A stretch of DNA of 64,000 nt from Kalaharituber pfeilii (lineage: Eukaryota > Ascomycota > Pezizomycetes > Pezizales > Pezizaceae). The stretch lies in assembly GCA_015179045.1 (NCBI GenBank), contig WHUZ01000001.1, positions 558,001 through 622,000 on the forward strand, given 5' to 3'. Made by a program: the position numbers and the translations under genes. How positions within the stretch are numbered: position 1 is the stretch's first letter; each line of letters opens with the position of its first letter. Of this stretch, positions 45,901-58,587 are shown one piece after another. The notes beneath the pieces are model-generated. The model made no database searches. It was given only the letters and a program-made list of their open reading frames with translations, and had not been told where the DNA came from.

Positions 45901-46744
45901 AGGTGGTGAGGCGGAGGTACCGGCACGCAATGCAAACTCATAGGGAGAAGATCTCATAAGTCATTAAATATGTAGATTTCACTCAATTTTTGAAGTTTTG
46001 AGCATAAGATGGATTCTGCCAATCTTGCCTGTAGCATAGATCCTCGTTCTTTATTACAAGTAGTATGTTTGGTAGGTTTCTACAGGTATGCTCTTAATAG
46101 CCTATGTCTTATAAAATAAGCAGCTGAAAATAATATAAGATAATAGTACTAAAGTAGTAATCAGAGATCTAGTAGTAGAGTATTGTTTAAAGAAAGAGCT
46201 GAATGATTTGCGTAAGAGTAAGCAGATATATAGAGAGGTGAAAGACTTCAGCCTGAATTATCTGAGAATTTTTGGCTATTAAATACTAAAAAAGGGCACC
46301 GGCATCAAGTACTTCCACTCTGTTCTCGTTCCTACCCTAAGGTTTAATTTATTAGCTACTCTTAGCTATCTCTAGTTAATCTCATCGTGGCAGTCGTTTG
46401 TAGTCTCATACACTTCTATCTAAATATATGTACTATTTTTGATATCGATTCTATATAGACTTTATTAGTTTTTACTTAGTAATTATTAAAAATACAAAAA
46501 AATAAAAATAAAATTTAGCAGCTACTACCTTATATCTTACTACATCTTTTATATTATACTACTCTTATACTATATTTATAAATTTTTCTTAAATAGTAAT
46601 AACTTTTAAATAAAATAAAAAAGTTTTCAAAAAGTATATATATAAGTACTTGATATAAAAAAAAGTAGTCAAATATAATAAATAAATTAAAACAAGTACT
46701 AGTTTAAGTTCAGATAAAGAATATAAGACTTATAGATTTCAGAG
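42901..46744. other. Intergenic region, no gene identified
   Basis: No conserved protein recognised. It contains an A21 run at about 44738-44758 and becomes strongly AT-rich from about 46100. A minus-strand open frame at 44521-45102 has a phenylalanine run from a T tract and no family features. Confidence 0.4.
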
Positions 46745-46749
46745 GTAGC

Positions 46750-47405
46750 TGTTAGCGTAGGCGTCGCTGGACTCGTGGAAGTGACTCTTGAGGTGACTCC
46801 GGGTTCACGAAGGCAGCGAAGCGGACGACAAAAGGTTACGCGAGAGCGTTAAGTGAGAGTTCAACTTAGAACACTGCTTGTGTCTTGATTTCCTTCTAGC
46901 TAACTGTTCAGCTCGTTTATATAGACTTCCGGCCGTCATACATGACTGGTCAATTGACAGTAACATGACGATAAACATACTAAGGCATACAGACAGAGAA
47001 ACGTAATAGGAAACACGCATCAGGAAGGTCCGTAGTAGCAGGAAAGGCGTGAACGTAATAGAGGCATGCATTAGGAAGGTCTGCGGTAGCCGGAAAGGCG
47101 TGAACGTAATGGAGGCATGCATTAGGAAGGTCTGCGTTAGCCGGAAAGGCGTGAACGTAATGGAGGCATGCATTAGGAAGGTCTGCAGTAGCCGGAAAGG
47201 CGTGAACGTAATAGAAACATGCATCAGGAAGGTCTGTGATGCATGTGCGCATATTGGTAGGCCATGTGCAACTTCAACACACACTTCAGTAGGCAACCGC
47301 CGTTTACCAGTGGACGTTGCCTAGTGGTGATCAGTCACATCTTTAGCATACGTCTCTGGCGGTGCTTCCGGAACCGACTCCGTAAGTCTTACCTTAGCCG
47401 TAACA
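46750..47405. mobile_element. Solo LTR (656 bp) with 5-bp target duplication
   Basis: The element starts TGTTAGCGTAGG and ends CCTTAGCCGTAACA, the TG..CA inverted termini of an LTR. It is bounded by the identical 5-mer gtagc (46745-46749 and 47406-47410), the duplication size of Ty3/Gypsy and Copia integrases. A TATA-like tttatatag lies at about 46917. No internal retrotransposon genes flank it, so it is probably a solo LTR left by recombination. A 51-bp minisatellite occupies its middle. The surrounding DNA is far more AT-rich than the LTR. Confidence 0.85.
47022..47236. repeat. 51-bp minisatellite, about 4.2 copies, inside the solo LTR
   Basis: The unit starts aggaaggtctgcggtagccg and runs through gaaaggcgtgaacgtaat.gaggcatgcatt. 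It is repeated at 47022, 47073, 47124 and 47175, with a partial fifth at 47226. Copies differ at a few positions. The unit length keeps an open frame on both strands, but this is a consequence of the period and not evidence for a protein. Confidence 0.92.
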
Positions 47406-47410
47406 GTAGC

Positions 47411-48788
47411 AAAGTAGAGTTAATTAAGATTACACAAATTTAGACGTATTTGTAGAGAACTATATTGAAGCTAACTACAACTACAACTTGAAGAGGAATA
47501 CAAGTTATTATATAAAAATAAAAGAGAGAAGTAGAAAAGAGTCCGTATTATAGAAAACTTAAAGCGCGGTTAATTGATAATTAATTTATTTAAACTATAC
47601 TGATTATAAATTCAAATAATATAGAACTTATAAGAAACCTAAAAAAAGGTTCAGAAATAAATAAAAATAATATAAAATATTACTTTTAGTCTTTAGTATC
47701 TTTAAGAATCTTCTAGTAGATTCTGGCTTTTTAGTATACTATTATAATAATCGGAATATAGTCAGTTGCAATATACAAGAGAACTGAACTAAAGGTACAA
47801 AATATATAATAGTGGATTAGAAGAAAAGCAACTAAGAATTGCGGAGTTAAGATAGAGTAAACATGGATCTATGTTAGTATCTTAAATATTAGTTGCCAGT
47901 ATAGAATAGGAACAGGGGAGCCGCAAGTCAAGAACAGAGATGATTCATTATAGTAGCTTGGATATGTATTCATTTCCACAAAATTGTATGTCCAAAAGTA
48001 GATAACCTATATATATCTCCCGCAGGTGAATTTAAAGTCAAATTCATTATGACACTACAATCTATATAGCCAGGTACATCCGTAACGTATCATACCTACA
48101 GCTTGACAAGGAGAATAAGTTTCGGGGTAATGGGACTCAGTCCCTCCACTGCCCCTCCCTATACAGCTAAAAACCTCAGCGTGGCCGCGCGTACGGGCGC
48201 CGGATTCCATTATATATATATTATTGTATCTCCTTGTCATCCTCTTAATTGTAAATTGGTAAATCGAAGTAGTACGTTAATGCATCGTATATATATACTG
48301 TATAGAGTAAGTAGACATCTGAATATCTGGATGGCTAACGATAAGATAGGGTTACTAAACCTAAATTCGTCAACTTCAACTCCTACTTACGGATATCAGT
48401 AAATACGATAATATCTTATTTCTAAGTTCTAGTACGTATTTCCATTTCTCTGGTTCGCGAGTGTATTTCCCCTTTCTCCCTTCCCCTCCCCTACTGGCTG
48501 TTACAGCCATATGGCATTGCCACTTGGTGAATGCGATTTCGAAAAAGAAAAAAAAGAAATAAAATGACCTCTAAGATGAAATGGAGAAAAGAAAGAAGAA
48601 ATAAAGGGCAAGAACAGTATGTACACGGTAAGAAGAAAAGGTACGGAGCTTAGGAAAGGAATAACAAGTGTAAACTAACACATGAAAATTACGCTACTAA
48701 TGCAATTGGTATGTATTCTAATAAACGTCTGCCCCACTTTTCACGTTAATTTTTTACCCAGTGCCCCCTAGATTATCTTATTTACTTT
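47411..48788. other. AT-rich intergenic region with one inverted repeat
   Basis: No gene recognised. tgacaaggaga (48104-48114) and tctccttgtca (48229-48239) are inverted 11-mers enclosing a GC-richer core of about 114 bp; this may be a small MITE, but no target duplication was clear. Confidence 0.4.
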
Positions 48789-51700
48789 TCACCCCCTGCT
48801 CAACAGTCTCGATATATTCGATAACCGTGCCGTTAAACTCGACGGGAAATTCTTAGCATAGTTTTCTTGACTTCGATCTAGTATTGGTCGCTCAGAACTA
48901 GATTCAGGAGTAGTCGTAGCCGTAGCATCTATAGCTTTGTCTTCACCGGACTCTGCCATCTCTGAGCGTGACGCAATGTTCTCGGATACATCACCACACT
49001 CATCATCCTCATCGGCATACTCCACCACTCCCCTCTCCCCCCTGAATACCAACTTTCCAAACTCACTCGTCCTCAACTCTGAATATTGTTTCACCTGCTT
49101 ATTCTCCTCTTCCCTTATACCCCCCCTCCTGTCTTCATCTCCCACGAACCGAATTCTCCCGGGCCGGAATCCGCGCTTCTCCAGGTGCTCATGACTTTCC
49201 ATGGAGACTCTACGAATACGCGGCTTCGGGATGCCGTCGGCAGTGGTGAAGTTGGAACCCGAAGAGGTATTGACATTGTCGTCAATGCGGGCGCGGTAGG
49301 CGGGGTATGCAGTGGCGGGGCCGACGGGCATGCGGCGGACGAGGGGGAGGGAGCCAAAGGAAGGTAAGCGGGAGGGGGCGGAGACAAAAAACGTGCGAGA
49401 TGTGGGGTGAGGGTGGAGGAGAGGGAGGAGAGGAAATAGTGGGGTTGGCGATGGGGTCGGGAGTGGTGCCAGGCAGGGAAATTGAGGGAGAGTTGGAGGA
49501 GGAGGTAACGGTTTCAATAGCGCCAGTGACTTCGGCAGTACCAGCGGGGGGGGAATTGGAGGGAGAGTTGGAGAAGGAGGTAATGGTTTCGGAGCTGCCA
49601 GTGGCTTCGGCAGTAGCTACGGGCGATGATTGAGGGGTCCACGTCGGTTTCACCTTCTCCGCAACCACCTTCCTAATAAATGACGGTGCGCCCGGCGTCG
49701 TCACAGACACCGGCGGATACGAATACACCAGATCTTTATCCCGTGCTAGATGCATCCAGATCCTGGGAACTATTTTTTCACCTTCTTCCAGCTTTGTCGG
49801 TTCAGGGCTCTCGTCTACGACATCGGCTTTTACGCGGCGCACAAGGGGATTGAGGCCGACATGCCGGATAAGCGGTCGAGCGGCGGGCGACATGCGGTCG
49901 ATACAGATGGGACGGACCATGTGGTGTTTGTCAGAGACGATGCGGCGGACGGGGGGTTCCTCGATGGGATCATGGGGCATGATGCGGCGGACGGGGAAAA
50001 TCCGGCGGACAGCTGGGGTAAAGGGAATGTCGGAAAGTTTTGAGAGTGGAGAAGGATTCGTGGATGGTGCGGAGCTGGAGATTGTTGATGGCGGCTCGGA
50101 AGTCTCAGTAATGGTAATTGGGTCTTCGGAAGTGGTCGCCACGGTTTCTGAGTGGCTAATGGGGTCTTCTGGAGGAGTCTCAACGATATTGGAGGTAGTT
50201 TTGCTGATCATTTCAGGTATCTCCGCAGTGTCGGGAGGGCTAATTTGGGCGGTAGAGGGGATTTCTGTAGCCTCTGAGGGGGCTGCGGCGGAAGCTCCCG
50301 ATGTAGCTTCTATGGCCCCAGTAGGAGGATAGGTTGCGGGACTCTCTCCCTGTGCCCCATCCACTAGCGACATATTTGCATCTCTATCAGTCGAAAATTC
50401 TGCCTTTGGCAACGTATTCGGCCAATATGTCACACGCCTAATCCGCGGCAAAGGTTTTGAATCGCGAAGAGGCATTGCAGATTGAGCCAGAGCCTGGGAG
50501 TAAGCCCTGCCGTTAGTCTGAAACCGAGCTCGAGCTTCGGCGCGGGCTTTCAATGCCGCAATGGTGGGCGAATCTGCTTTCTCAAGAGCAGGGTCCGCTA
50601 ATTTTGGGAAAGCTAAAGGAGCCCGAGAAGGAGTCGTAGCGGTGGTTTCGGTCGGACCTGGAGCCGGTAAATGAGGTGAAGAAGGAGTGAAAGTTCGAGC
50701 TTGTGTATTTGTCGGGACGTGAGATTGCTCCATTGCCTGTGTAGAGGCTATAGCCTTCACCGGAGCCTGGATTGCAGTTAAAGGTGGCGTAGACTCGGGT
50801 GATTGAACCACAGGTTGAAATGGAACAGGTGCAGCAGTCTGGCCCTCATTTTGGAGTGGAGCATGCGCATCAGGCTGAACAGGCGTAGTTTGAAGAGTTC
50901 CAAGCGGAGTAATCGCCGTAGTGTTCGCCTTGAATATCGCATATGCCCTCGCCTTAGCCTGTGCTCTAGCCTGCGCTCTAGCCTTTGCCCTCGCCTCAAT
51001 CTTTGCCCGCAATTCCTCAATCGCCGCCTCAACGACAGGTTGAGATGGAATAGGTGCAGCAGTCTGAACCTCGCCTTGGAACGGAACAGGCATATCAGGT
51101 TGAATCGGCGTAGTTTGAGGATCTTTAAGCGTAACCATCGCCGTAGCGTTCGCCATGAACATAGACTGCGTCCTCGCCCTAGCCTGTGCTCTAGCCTCCA
51201 CCCTCGCCTCTATCTTCGCCCGCAATTCCTTAGTCACCGTCAGATTGAACGGCTTCTGCGCCGTAGGGTGCTCATGCGTTTGCGAAAGCGTCAATCCACC
51301 CCTTTTCGGCCTCGGTACGAACTTTCTCACTATCCTCACACCTAGCAGCCCCCCGTCTTCTGTAGGAATCCCTAACCCTTCCAAGTGCCACCCATATTCC
51401 TTTTGTTTCTCCTCTCGCGCCTTCTTGTTTGCTGCCCTTTTGGCTAAATGTTCTGCCGTCATCTTTCGCGGGTGTGTTTTCCTGCTTTCAGACTCTGTCA
51501 AGTTGGTTCCGGCTTGCGCCATCTTGGACGCAATCTTACTTGCCCTTTCCTTGGTTAACAATCTGATGACGTCCGTGGTGGGACGCCAACCTCTTTTGGT
51601 GAGTTGCCAGGTACTGTCAATAGGTTGGCGAAGAAATAACGGGCGTCCAGGAGCGAGTAGCCACCCACGCCCATGTGGAGGGAGGATATCGCGGTAGACA

Positions 51701-53495
51701 TAGTGGTCATATTTGACGCGAAAGCTCTTAAGGACGCTAATGTCACAATTGATATCATACAGTTTGATGCCGGACTCCTGCAGAAATCCCTTGGCTTCGT
51801 GGGCCTGGACTTCGAATGCAATGGTGCTGATAGTAGTGTGGATGTTCCTGGGGTTGTCGGAACTGGAGCTGGCCATTTCATTGGGAATAGCAAAAGCAGG
51901 GGGGTTGAGAGAGGTATAGAGTTTGAGAGGGTCTGGGAGAGATATGGGTGTGGTTTTGGAGCGGAGAACGTAGTTAAATGAGTCTTGTCGACCGGTGGGG
52001 ATGGTGGCAATAGTTGGGATGGTTGAGTATGGTTGCGATGGAAGGGAGTCCGGGAATTCCTCAAAGGGCGAAGCTTTGGATTCAACCGCGGGGATAACTA
52101 TTGATGAATTTTCTACTGATATTGTAATTCCTAGAGACTCTGAGGGCGGCTGCGTGAGTTCATGTTGTGATGCGGATTCAGGAGTTTCTGGAATTTCTGG
52201 AGCAGTTGAGGAGGCTAAAGGTTGCTCGAGTAAAAGTTTCAAAGCTTTATCCTCGGTAGGCATTAAGGAAGCTTGAACAGGTTCAGAAAATGGCACCAGT
52301 TCCAAGCTTGCTGAAGGCGCATCGTCAACTGTACTTTGCGGGGGTTGTATAGATCCAGACTCTGAAGCTGTCATTTGAGTACACTCAGAGGAAGATGGTA
52401 CAGGCTCGGCATGCTCAAGGATTTCCACGGCAGCTAGGGACAGAAACGACTCAAGAACAATCGAAGGGGACTCTTCTGCGGTTGCATCTGCAACAGCTTC
52501 TGAGCCACTCTCTTTCTCAGAAGCCACAGAAGCGGAAGTTTCCATAGCATCCGCAGGAAAGTGTGCTGATTCCGAAATTGCCGCAATTGCAGCATCGATT
52601 GACTCCGGGGATGATTGGGGAGGGGAGGCAGAAGAGTTCGAACCCGAAGGCCCGTCGGCATCCAATATTATGTCATCGCTCCAGTGATGTGCAGAGGTAT
52701 GGTATCTACGACTTGTGTTCAACCATTTCGGAGCCTGAGGACCCTGTGAACGTTTTCCCGCAGTAGGCATCCATTCTGCCGCAAATTTGTACCACTCCGC
52801 TAAATCTTGCTCCATCGGCGCACTCTCTTTGCTCTTCATGCGTTTCGCTTCCTCAAGCGCATCGAATCCCCTAAATGTACCGGCATATAACCTCAGCAAT
52901 CTTCCGTACTGCCCAGGCTCCTCTTCTCTCTGCTCCTCCGTCAACTTCTGCTGATCCGCCATTCGCTCCTCTTCCTCTGCTTCTGCTTCCTCGGGGACAT
53001 CAATCGTGGAACGCAGGCCACGGATCTCATCCGCCGCAACGCTCCGGAAAATTTTCTTCACATGCTCATGGTGAGCAAAGTTTGACGGTAGCGGCGTGAG
53101 AGTAAGGTTGCGCGGCGTGAACACCGGTGTGGTGCTGGTCAAGGGAGAGAGCGGCGGAGCTGGCGGCGGGGTAGTGGTGATAGTGATAGTGCGGGGCAGA
53201 TTGCGGGGCTCAGAAGCGAAGACGACGTGGGCAGTTGGGGCCGGTAGAAAAGTGGTATTGACATGCTGATGGGGCGCAGTTGCGTTTACTTTAGCTGCCA
53301 TGCTCAATTCCATTCGTGGAGCTCGTTATTGACTCCTGGAGGATTGCAATTGGGGCAGAAACTCACCCTGACCACCTTGAATACCTCCACTTCCCCATAA
53401 CGCTTCATTGCACGATACACATCCCGAGTCTCATTGACGTTCAACGGCGGCGGAGAGATGTGCAGGAGGATTTGTGAGAGGGATTTCCTTGACAT
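48789..53495 (-). CDS. Very long RRM-containing protein, function unknown
   Basis: Not a family I can name. Exon 1 (start 53495) gives MSRKSLSQILLHISPPPLNV then RDVYRAMKRYGEVEVFKVVR. An intron (gtgagt to about the cag before CATGTCAATACC) joins it to HVNTTFLPAPTAHVVFASE. Together these form an RNA-recognition-motif fold (ILLHIS as RNP2, AHVVFA near RNP1). Next come PGQYGRLLRLYAGTFRGFDA, a long Ser/Glu-rich acidic region, a conserved-looking block (VQAHEAKGFLQESGIKLYDI, FRVKYDHYVYRDILPP), then two tandem ~75-residue repeats beginning ELRAKIEAR with RAQARA runs. The C-terminal third repeats a [VI]RR[IVM] motif. The frame shifts once at the A6 tract 49386-49391 (after SPHISHVF). The corrected frame continues VSAPSRLPSFGSLPLVRRMP to 48789 and keeps the RR motif. 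Total about 1,530 aa, single intron. Confidence 0.75.
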
Positions 53496-54460
53496 TGCGG
53501 CCCAGCGAGCATCACGGCCTCGAGCACGGGCCAGGCAAAATGCACAGCATTGGGTTCTCGTCAAGAAAGTTTGAGGACTATCACTCGAGATGCTCTTGGC
53601 ATTTAGCAGTCACGTGGGGAGATATGTGCAGCCTCATGCCAAGATCACCACCAAGTCATAACGAGTTTAATGCCAAGCTAGAGAAGAGGAGCTTAGTCAT
53701 CAAGCGGTTGGGTGAATTTTTTTAATATGTCTAGGCTAACCTTTTCAGGTAGAGAAATCATCAGCCTCCGCAACCTTCATGCCACTATGTTGGCCGTGTC
53801 TGGCACCGGTTCTACTAGAGTACTTCCTTCCTCATATCACATTCGCTCAGCCTCTATGTACAGTACTCTTACGAGAATACACCCCATGTTGCGTCATATG
53901 CCCATAGTTCCATTTTCTTAGATTTCTCTGCTGCAGCTCTCATAGAGGCCGAAAGGACATTGAAGTCAGGATGTTTAGCCATCCTAAATCAGTCTATGAT
54001 AATAATCTTACTTTGATGCATCAAGTCGTCAATCTCCCTCCTCACGCCAATCTTGTCACCCGACGTCTGAGGTACGTAATCTTATGAGTACTTTGACCGC
54101 GCTACTTCAACGTACTGAGGGAGTATTTTCGTTGGAGAGTTCTTTCCATTAAGCTGTCTATTCTCTCTATTCTATGTTCTGTTTTCCATGTTTTCATTTT
54201 TTGATCAGCTAAGTACAGGTTGCCACCACAGCATGCACCAAGTCCTCTATCCGTTTTCGTAGTCAACATCTTCTCAGTCCCGCTTTCTCAATTCGCACGC
54301 CCACAGTACTACCCGAGGTATACTTGCTACATAGTTTGAGCTGGCTATCTCAGCCAATACTGTGCCCTTCCTCCTCGCATTTCTGCTTCTTTGAGATGAC
54401 GAACTGCTATTTTTGAGCAATGGGGTTACAATTCGACATAATTGTGACTGGAGTTTGGTA

Positions 54461-54496
<36 letters not shown>

Positions 54497-55786
54497 CAAC
54501 TTCCCAATCTCTATTGATGGCTATGCCTTTTTCAGCATACTTTGCACCTTATTGATAAGGTAATGTTCAACTTCGTAGCAGAGCAGCAGAGCAACGGAGC
54601 TATTCCGTAGGGGGGCTATGCACGGCTTTTTGTGATTGCGTCAGGCACTTATCAACGACTTGTTGATCTCACAACCATTTTCTACCAGAGCACCCTTAAA
54701 TGAAGCTTCTAGCTTATCAAGAGTTGATATGTATCTTTTAGTGTCGGGCCTTTCTGTGTCGGGATGTATGAAGCTTAAGAAATACTATGTATTTGAGAAA
54801 GCAATTACGGGTCTTGATGGAGAAGGATGGGTGAAGAGTCTTGTATATCATCAAATAACCACGAGAACGAATAGACGTCTTCTGTGGTCTTGAGATTGTA
54901 TTTTCTTCTCACCAGAGCTTATTCCTCTGCAGTACGTACTGCACGCTTCATTAGCAATTAAGACCGCTACAGAACTCAGAGTACATATAACGCTTCTCAA
55001 CATATATTGCTTTTTAGCGCCGTGAATGCATGCAGTTTGGATATCATACTTACCTCAAATCAATATTGACGTCACTACCTCAATTTTCCCCGCGAAGCTT
55101 GCAGCGCCAACATTGGTACAGTAGCTATCTGATGGCAGGTATAACCTTGCTAAATTCGATGCATGTGGCGGGCTCTGTTGAAATTGTTGATCTTCATGTT
55201 AATGTTCATTTGCTAGAGAGTTCGCAAAGAGCAGAAAGCAATGGTGATGATCGATATGGCATTGCCTGGAATGAGAATAGTTTGATACTTCAAGATCGTT
55301 AGACTGCTGCATCGGATTTAGCGAGAGTTTACCTGTCCATCGGATGTGTGTTTATCTTACAGTATGTAGAGTACCTGGTACTTTTTCTGCAAGAGTGAGA
55401 GAGTTGACGTTCTGTACGTTAACATGTGGCCTAGAGCATCACGATACCAACGTTGTGATGTGAAGTATATGTGGAATCGCCTGTCTTATACTACAAGCGC
55501 AGAATGGAAAAAACCTCTGCTCACTTGTGCTAATAAGAATAGAGATACGAAGAAGAGTAAGAATTAGTAGTGCTTCATCAGGCCGGTGCCCACTGTCCCC
55601 ACACTCCCCATATCGTTTGACCAATTGAGATAGATATATGCTTTGTTGTTAATTGCTCGTATATTTTGTCATTCATATACTCCGACAGCCGTACGGATCA
55701 TTATGAGTATTTTGCATGTATCGTACGGCAGAAACGGTATCCGTCCACCGCGAGCAAGAACAATTCACTACTAATTTCCTCATACC
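53496..55786. other. Intergenic region with a 32-bp A run, no gene identified
   Basis: Short open frames only. An A32 run at about 54462-54493 could be a retroposon tail, but the sequence before it does not match the LINE tail or the mini-retroposon, and no target duplication was seen. Confidence 0.4.
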
Positions 55787-57961
55787 CTACTTCTCGCACC
55801 ACGCCTCAACCCTCTCCACCAAATCCCCCTTCTTCCCAGTAACATCTAACTTTTTTCTCACCATCCATGTCTTCAATTGCGCAACCGTGAACCTTCCCAC
55901 GGCCCCCTTTTCATACGCCCTCCTTACCTCCTCATCAGTCAACCCCCGGTCCCCTTCCTTTCCCCCCCTCACCCGCTTCTTTGGGGATGACCCCACATCC
56001 TCTCCATCTTCCTCCTTCAACGCCCTCTTCTTCCCTTTACTCGGCACCGGCGGCTCTGGCTTCACCACCCCGCCCGCCTTCAGCCACGACTCCTCCAACT
56101 CCTCCCCCCATTCAAGCACCTTCTCCGCCGCGTGCTTTCGTATAAGCCTATATTTCGGCACCGTCGCGTCCTCCGGCTTCTCCGGCATCTCCTCATCCAG
56201 CGCGATGGCCTGGAGAATCCTATAATGCCACTGCAGGGCCGGGTTCGGATACTTATCCGGCCTGTAACCCTTCGGCATATGCAGCTGCTTCACAACCGCG
56301 CGCATCCTGTCCACCAGACTCGGGGGGGCTCGCGCCAAGACCACATCTGGGTTCTGCCGGATGTCGTTTGCGTAAGGGAGCGTGATGAGGAAGATCCCCG
56401 GGGGTGGATCTGGACTTTGACCTCAACTTTCTTCTCGCTGGGGACCATGGCAACAAGTACGGGGGAGGCGTTCCGGCGGGCGATAAACCACGCGATGGCG
56501 ATTTTGTCGGCTTCGAGAAGCTTGCGGTGCAACGCAGCAAAGACCCGCGTCGACCCGACGTACTCGGACTCGCTGGGGTATATGAACTGGGCGGGGCGGA
56601 CATTGTCCATGAATCTCAAAACACCCGCAGGCTTGAATCCAAGGACCCTAAGCACTGGGTTCCCGAAATTCCGAATCTCCTTTATCTCCTCTGGCGTGAA
56701 CAAGACCGTCTCCCCACCGAACTTGTACGCTTTCCGAATCTCGGTCTTCTCGACTACCCTTGCCGTGTCTTCTGCCAACTGCGTCGTCTCGCCCTTTACG
56801 ATTTGCGGCTTTTCCCCCCCCATGTAGACGTAGTGACTCCTTGCCTTTGCCTGCCGCTTGTAGAGGATGTAACCCTTGACGCCGATTTCTAACCCAGGGC
56901 CAATCTCCATTTTCACGCTAAATTGCGCACGTTTAGGGGTCGATTTTGTGCGGATGGAGGAGATCATTTCATGCAACCTCAGTGTCCCGTCTGCAGTAGG
57001 TTTCAAATGCACTGCGCCCGGATCGCCTCCCTCTGGGTCTTCGTCATCGTCATCTCCACCTGGTGTACGGTAGATGATATCTTCGTAGAACTTTGACGGA
57101 TCGAACTCTGGTTTCCCTGGATTTGAGATGTAAAAAGGGTCGATTCGGACTCCAAGATCATAAAGATCGCGGGCGCGGGTGATGGCAGAGTTTTTGAGGG
57201 CCTTATCGTTGCCATGAGGGTTGTCATCGTCGGTAATGAGGAAAAGACGACGGGAAGAGAAGTTGGATGCTTTTGTAGTAAAAATTTGGTTGGCGCCAAA
57301 GAGGACGTTTGGCATTAAGGGAGGTTCGTTGGAGGGCACCATGAGACGGGAAAATTCTTCTTCGTCTGTGGATGGGGGAATGGACTATTAGCTTTGAGAC
57401 TATTTGAGGAGGGAATATGGTGTGGAGAGTATGAGAAAGGGAGGACCATACCTTCAATGAGCCTCCTCAATGCCTTTATCCCCGCGGCATCGGGGACGTC
57501 AAGGTCTAGCAACAGATAACAATGCTTGTAGCCATTTCCGTCCGGAAACTTTGTCTCCTCTGTTCCAAAAAGCAATATCCCCATCATATCATTCGGATTC
57601 GAAATAATTCTTTGCTGAAGTACCTCGTACGCACATTGTAGCGCCGTCCGCACTGCGCTAACAGGTTTCGATTTTAACCGCTTTTTCTTGGGGTTATCCC
57701 CCGAGTCGGTGCCGGCGGTGTCATCGGCGTGGGTAGAGAGCATGGAGGGGGAGACATGGATTGCAAAAAGGATGGCATCTTTTTGAGCTTGATATTGCTA
57801 GCAGATGAGCAGGAGAGGTAAATGTTAGTTCTACATTTCTGAGATAGAGATGGAGAGGGAGCATAAATGGACAGGGCCAGTCGTACGGTTCCGTCAACCT
57901 CCTCTTCGTCTTCTTCATCGACTTCGTCATCCTGCGGCTTCCATTTGCTATCGCGCGACAT
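55787..57961 (-). CDS. ku70: Ku70, DNA-end-binding subunit (NHEJ), one frameshift
   Basis: The small Ku subunit, partner of Ku80 (20920-23700). Exon 1 (start 57961) is acidic, [20 protein letters not shown]. After an intron come [20 protein letters not shown] (vWA), [40 protein letters not shown], then [49 protein letters not shown], the DNA-binding barrel ([60 protein letters not shown]), [20 protein letters not shown] and VLVAMVPSE. At 56396-56404 (ccccggggg) one base appears missing. The following frame resumes [17 protein letters not shown] then [15 protein letters not shown] and a C-terminal SAP domain ([20 protein letters not shown]). Full coding otherwise. Either a sequence error or a true lesion. 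Confidence 0.92.
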
Positions 57962-58587
57962 TTAGACAGAACTAGGGCGGCCTTCCTTGGGTGACAAGAG
58001 AGTTGGTTGAGAGTTGGGAGCTGCGATACTGGCGCTTTACGCGTGTGGACGACGTTGGTGAGTCGGGGAGACGTGACCCCCGGCTTGGCATCACGCAATC
58101 AGGCGCTTTCTAGTCCATTCTTGGGTTAGCGCATCTCGCGCTCGACAGAGCTCAATGTGGCGCTTACGCGATGAACAGGCCATGGGCGATGAGCTATTAA
58201 AAACATATCGTAGCTCTATTTTCCATTAGACCCTTTTTTTTAGGTGCTGGAATACAATTACCCTATTGGTAATCGTTTGGTAGTTGAGTTGAGGTGGCGA
58301 GTGCACTATAGCCTTTTAATGATCATCCTGTTGCAGTCGTTCACCTTCAGATTCCACCAACACCAACCACTCATCTATCCACATCTGCTTCTGCGCCTTT
58401 GCTTTTTGCAGCTTGCTTTTGCAAAATTCACTACTTCTAATCTCTGCTAGTTATCCAGCTTAGTTATTTAATAATCAGCAATAGTACAAACAATCGGACA
58501 GCGCGTCGAATTCAGCTCCAGGAACCCCCGTCCGACGAACACCCTGTGCCTCATCTACACCTACATCGGAACATCTAGTATATCGTT
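57962..58587. promoter_or_regulatory. Bidirectional promoter region between Ku70 and EAF7
   Basis: About 625 bp between divergent start codons, with an open frame at 58244-58450 that has no family features. No confident TATA box. A pyrimidine-rich stretch at about 58330-58400 may belong to the EAF7 leader. Confidence 0.4.

Noticed and set aside
47049..47324. Repeat protein encoded by the minisatellite frames on either strand
   Set aside because: The 51-bp period alone keeps frames open on both strands; the array lies inside an LTR.
48104..48239. MITE with 11-bp inverted repeats tgacaaggaga
   Set aside because: Arms are short, no target duplication and no second copy in the window; noted only as an inverted repeat.
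54462..54493. A32 run as the tail of a retroposon
   Set aside because: Upstream sequence matches neither the LINE tail nor the mini-retroposon, and no direct repeat flanks it.
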